Below the pieces are notes generated by a model that did not search any database, was not told the DNA's origin, and was given only the letters and a program-made list of their open reading frames with translations. Made by a program: the position numbers and the translations under genes. Source: Epiperipatus broadwayi (taxonomy: Eukaryota; Onychophora; Udeonychophora; Euonychophora; Peripatidae). Taken from it: DNA of 64,000 nucleotides. The stretch covers positions 1,812,224 through 1,876,223 of the forward strand of contig JAQFVV010006336.1 in NCBI GenBank assembly GCA_028023455.1, written 5' to 3'. Shown piece after piece: positions 61,832-64,000 of this stretch; within the stretch, counting starts at the first letter, position 1; every line of letters begins with the position of its first letter.

Positions 61832-62440
61832 CTATCCATCGAGTTCTCTCACAACTAACTTAATTCTACTATCTATTTCCTCTAACCCCAGTACTATCTG
61901 TCTTTCACACTGTTGATCAGATGCTTCAAGCATTATAGGATCTATAATTATCAGACTCATTGTATAAAATAAATGCATTCTGACCACTTTTTTTTTCTGT
62001 ATAGTAAATGGACCATCTTTTATAGGGAAAAACTTTTTATATTGATGTTGGGTCAATTTTACCAAAACTATGTCTTCTGTGTTGAATGGGTATAGTCACC
62101 AGTTTTCACACTTTAGCTGCAATTTAACCATGTGTTTTAGTCTTTCCTGAACTTTTTCTTCATTTTTTCTCTATCAATCTTCTCCCAGTTTACTGATAAT
62201 GGATATATTTAGAAGTAAAGGATAATCCTGACTAAAATGTAACCTGACCAGCAGTGTGAATCCTGTGGATTAATTCTGAGTTCATTTGATATCATTGTGA
62301 TAGTCTCTCTTGTTTGATCTATTATCTGTGCTTGTGACTTTCATATATACAAAACAATGTGTTCAAATCTTTCATAATCAAGTCACAGAAGTTAGATTGT
62401 GAATTACATATAGAAGTTAGTAAATTTTGGATACCATGTT
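61832..62440 (-). pseudogene. Ty3/Gypsy integrase C-terminal region, decayed
   Basis: The minus-strand frame 62065-61832 begins VKLTQHQYKKFFPIKDGPFT; with the text just upstream (FNTEDIVLVKLTQ) this matches the integrase C-terminal module of Ty3/Gypsy elements (D.VLVK...KF.P...GPF/Y). Upstream text at about 62260-62220 (INPQDSHCWSG) belongs to the end of the integrase core, but the frame shifts repeatedly. Confidence 0.6.
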
Positions 62441-62870
62441 GTTGAGTCCAATGCTTTCATTGACATGTTTTAAATGGAGTTCCATAATCAGTTAGAAGAA
62501 ATTGAGATTTGGACTCTGCTGCCTTTGCAATATTCTAATGATACTTCTGGTATCAGCCTTTCTTATAGGCTAAGTCAGCACATATTTGAAAAACATATCA
62601 TGCATCATGATTAAGAACTTAAATTGCCTGTTAGCTGACATGGCCTTATAGAAGTCAATGGCTAGTAATTCATCAGGTTTTGAGCCAAAATCAATTGCAG
62701 GATCAGTGTACATTTCCTATTTACTAGTTTTGCTTGAGAATAGACATTACAAGATTTTAAAATGGACAGGATACTTGAATATAAATTAGGCCAGTAAAAC
62801 AATTCCGGTAGTAATACTCTTTTTTATGTCATCCAAAATGTCTATAAAGGCAATGTACATATTCAAGTTA
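62440..62870 (-). pseudogene. Ty3/Gypsy integrase zinc-binding and core region, decayed
   Basis: On the minus strand, YWPNLYSSIL (about 62800-62775) resembles the text next to the HHCC zinc finger. LLAIDFYKAMSANRQFKFLI with MMHDMFFKYV (about 62665-62590) is the integrase core around its first catalytic Asp, followed by damaged text for the second Asp region (about 62510-62470). Stops are frequent. The enzyme would insert element cDNA into the genome. This copy cannot. Confidence 0.75.
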
Positions 62871-63079
62871 TCTATTTCTATGTCTCTTAGGTATATGAAT
62901 TATCCATGAATCATTTTCTGACATGACCTTAGGCCTCTTCACTTTGATCTAGTTTTACTGTCTCAATGATGGAACCAGTGTACCTTTTATGTACACTACA
63001 ATCTGCACATATTCAGGTTCTGTTGATTGTACTCAAAATACTCTTGCTCCACTGACTTATCTATGGTCAGTATTATTAT

Positions 63080-64000
63080 TGCAGTACTTAAATGATCATA
63101 ATCATGATAATATTAAGATTGAAGATTGATCTATGGAGTGCCAACTAAGATATCTGCCATGATATTATCAGTGTTCTTGCAATAAATAACCTTATATATG
63201 AATTTCTGCAAGAATAGCATCCATTGAATTAACTGATCATTTATCAAACAATTGTAGTTGAAAAATTATAAACTCTTATGATTGGTAATAGTGATAACAT
63301 GAGACCCAACTAAACAATGTTAGATTTCAAAAGACTTATAAAATGACTAGAGCTTCCTTTTCAGTGAGTGTAATTATTTTTGATTCTCTTGAGTGACCAG
63401 GTACAAAACTATAACATTTTGAGATGTTGCTGCTCATTGATTTGAAACAATAGTACTCCTAAACCTTGAACTATATTATGAACTGAAGATAGAAAATCTG
63501 AAAAAAGTCAGGATAGACCAGAATTACTTGTTCTAAGAACTTCTTTTTAATATGATGAAAATATTTTTTCTGTTTAAACCCATGATTATTTTTTAAAAGT
63601 TGCACTAAGGATGTTAAATCAACTGCAAAATTTTTATAGAACTGGTGAGAAAAATACATAGGCCTAGAAAAGACTGCAAATGATGCCTATTGGTAGGTGC
63701 AGGGAAATGTGGAATAGTCCATTATTGGAATGTGACTTAACACCACCCTTTCTGAATAATAAGCTTAAAAATTATACCTACTCCATGGCTAAATAACATT
63801 TCTGAAAATTAATAGTAATATTTTTTTGATAATCCTCCTTTAAAAACAGTATCCAAATGTTTTCCAGATTTTTCGAGGAAATAATGAACACTTAAGTTTT
63901 ATTATTTTCTCTGACAATATCTGGTCAAGACACCTCAGAAATCCTGATTCACTATTGATCAGTCCAAAAGACATACATTTAAAAATGTACATATACCCTT
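63080..64000 (-). pseudogene. Ty3/Gypsy RT end and RNase H, decayed, runs off the window
   Basis: The minus-strand frame 63659-63471 reads FYKNFAVDLTSLVQLL, KNNHGFKQ, KKKFLEQVILVYPDFFQIFYLQ, the connection between RT and RNase H in Ty3/Gypsy pol (PLT.LLKK..F.W......LK..L...PVL..PD...PF.L). RNase H text follows: GVLLFQINEQQ, HYLVGSHVITITNHKSL (about 63330-63275) and QWMLFLQKFIYKVIYCKNTD then NIMADIL (about 63240-63140). With the integrase text to the left, the order RT - RNase H - integrase is that of Ty3/Gypsy. The RT palm lies beyond the right edge. Confidence 0.82.

Overview
This window looks like non-coding DNA from an animal nuclear genome. It is very AT-rich and packed with microsatellites: (AT)n, (GA)n, (CTAT)n/GATA, TAC/TTA trinucleotides and a 171-bp G homopolymer. 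It carries remnants of Penelope-like elements (PLEs), an RTE-type LINE, another LINE, Ty3/Gypsy-type LTR elements and short tRNA-derived SINEs. I found no host protein-coding gene. This repeat mix, together with the CpG-to-TpG/CpA decay visible in several elements, fits a methylated invertebrate genome. A mollusc such as a cephalopod is my best guess, but that is inference.

Layout. 1-13 kb: AT-rich desert with microsatellites, including the (GA)n-poly(G)-(GA)n block at 7.1-7.4 kb. 13-28 kb: two diverged copies of a repeat (13.2 and 13.6 kb), a tRNA-derived SINE with target-site duplications (15.3 kb), the GIY-YIG end of a decayed PLE between (AT)n tracts with a hammerhead-like motif behind it (20.2-20.85 kb), a >500-bp CTAT array (21.6-22.2 kb), further SINEs (23.3-25.3 kb), and a minus-strand LINE remnant with a YMDD-like box (26.4-27.7 kb). 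29.0-30.4 kb: the best preserved PLE reverse transcriptase plus GIY-YIG reading frame, broken by one stop. 34.7-35.1 kb: an inverted-repeat element with a hammerhead-like core. 35.5-38.4 kb: a minus-strand RTE-like LINE, nearly full length but broken.

39.0-49.25 kb holds the most striking structure. A probable 2.23-kb solo LTR (TGTAACGA...TCGTTACA) is followed, across a 12-bp (AT)6 tract, by a complete 7.97-kb LTR element. That element has two almost identical 2.59-kb LTRs, a 2.8-kb interior and a single intact 373-codon Gag-like ORF. It has no protease, reverse transcriptase, RNase H or integrase. It appears to be a young, non-autonomous, gag-only LTR element, and its LTR ends and the solo LTR ends all abut (AT)n.

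49-64 kb: AT-rich DNA with a ~285-bp diverged tandem repeat (53.5-54.05 kb), a hairpin whose two arms both carry hammerhead-like cores (55.0 kb), a compact PLE derivative flanked by ~141-bp inverted terminal repeats (60.0-61.46 kb), and a decayed minus-strand Ty3/Gypsy pol (RT end, RNase H, integrase) running off the right edge.

The recurring theme is retroelements. At least three PLE coding remnants and several hammerhead-ribozyme-like motifs lie in one 64-kb window. The only intact retroelement protein is the Gag of the pol-less LTR element, which would need enzymes supplied by another element. All family assignments rest on reading motifs by eye.
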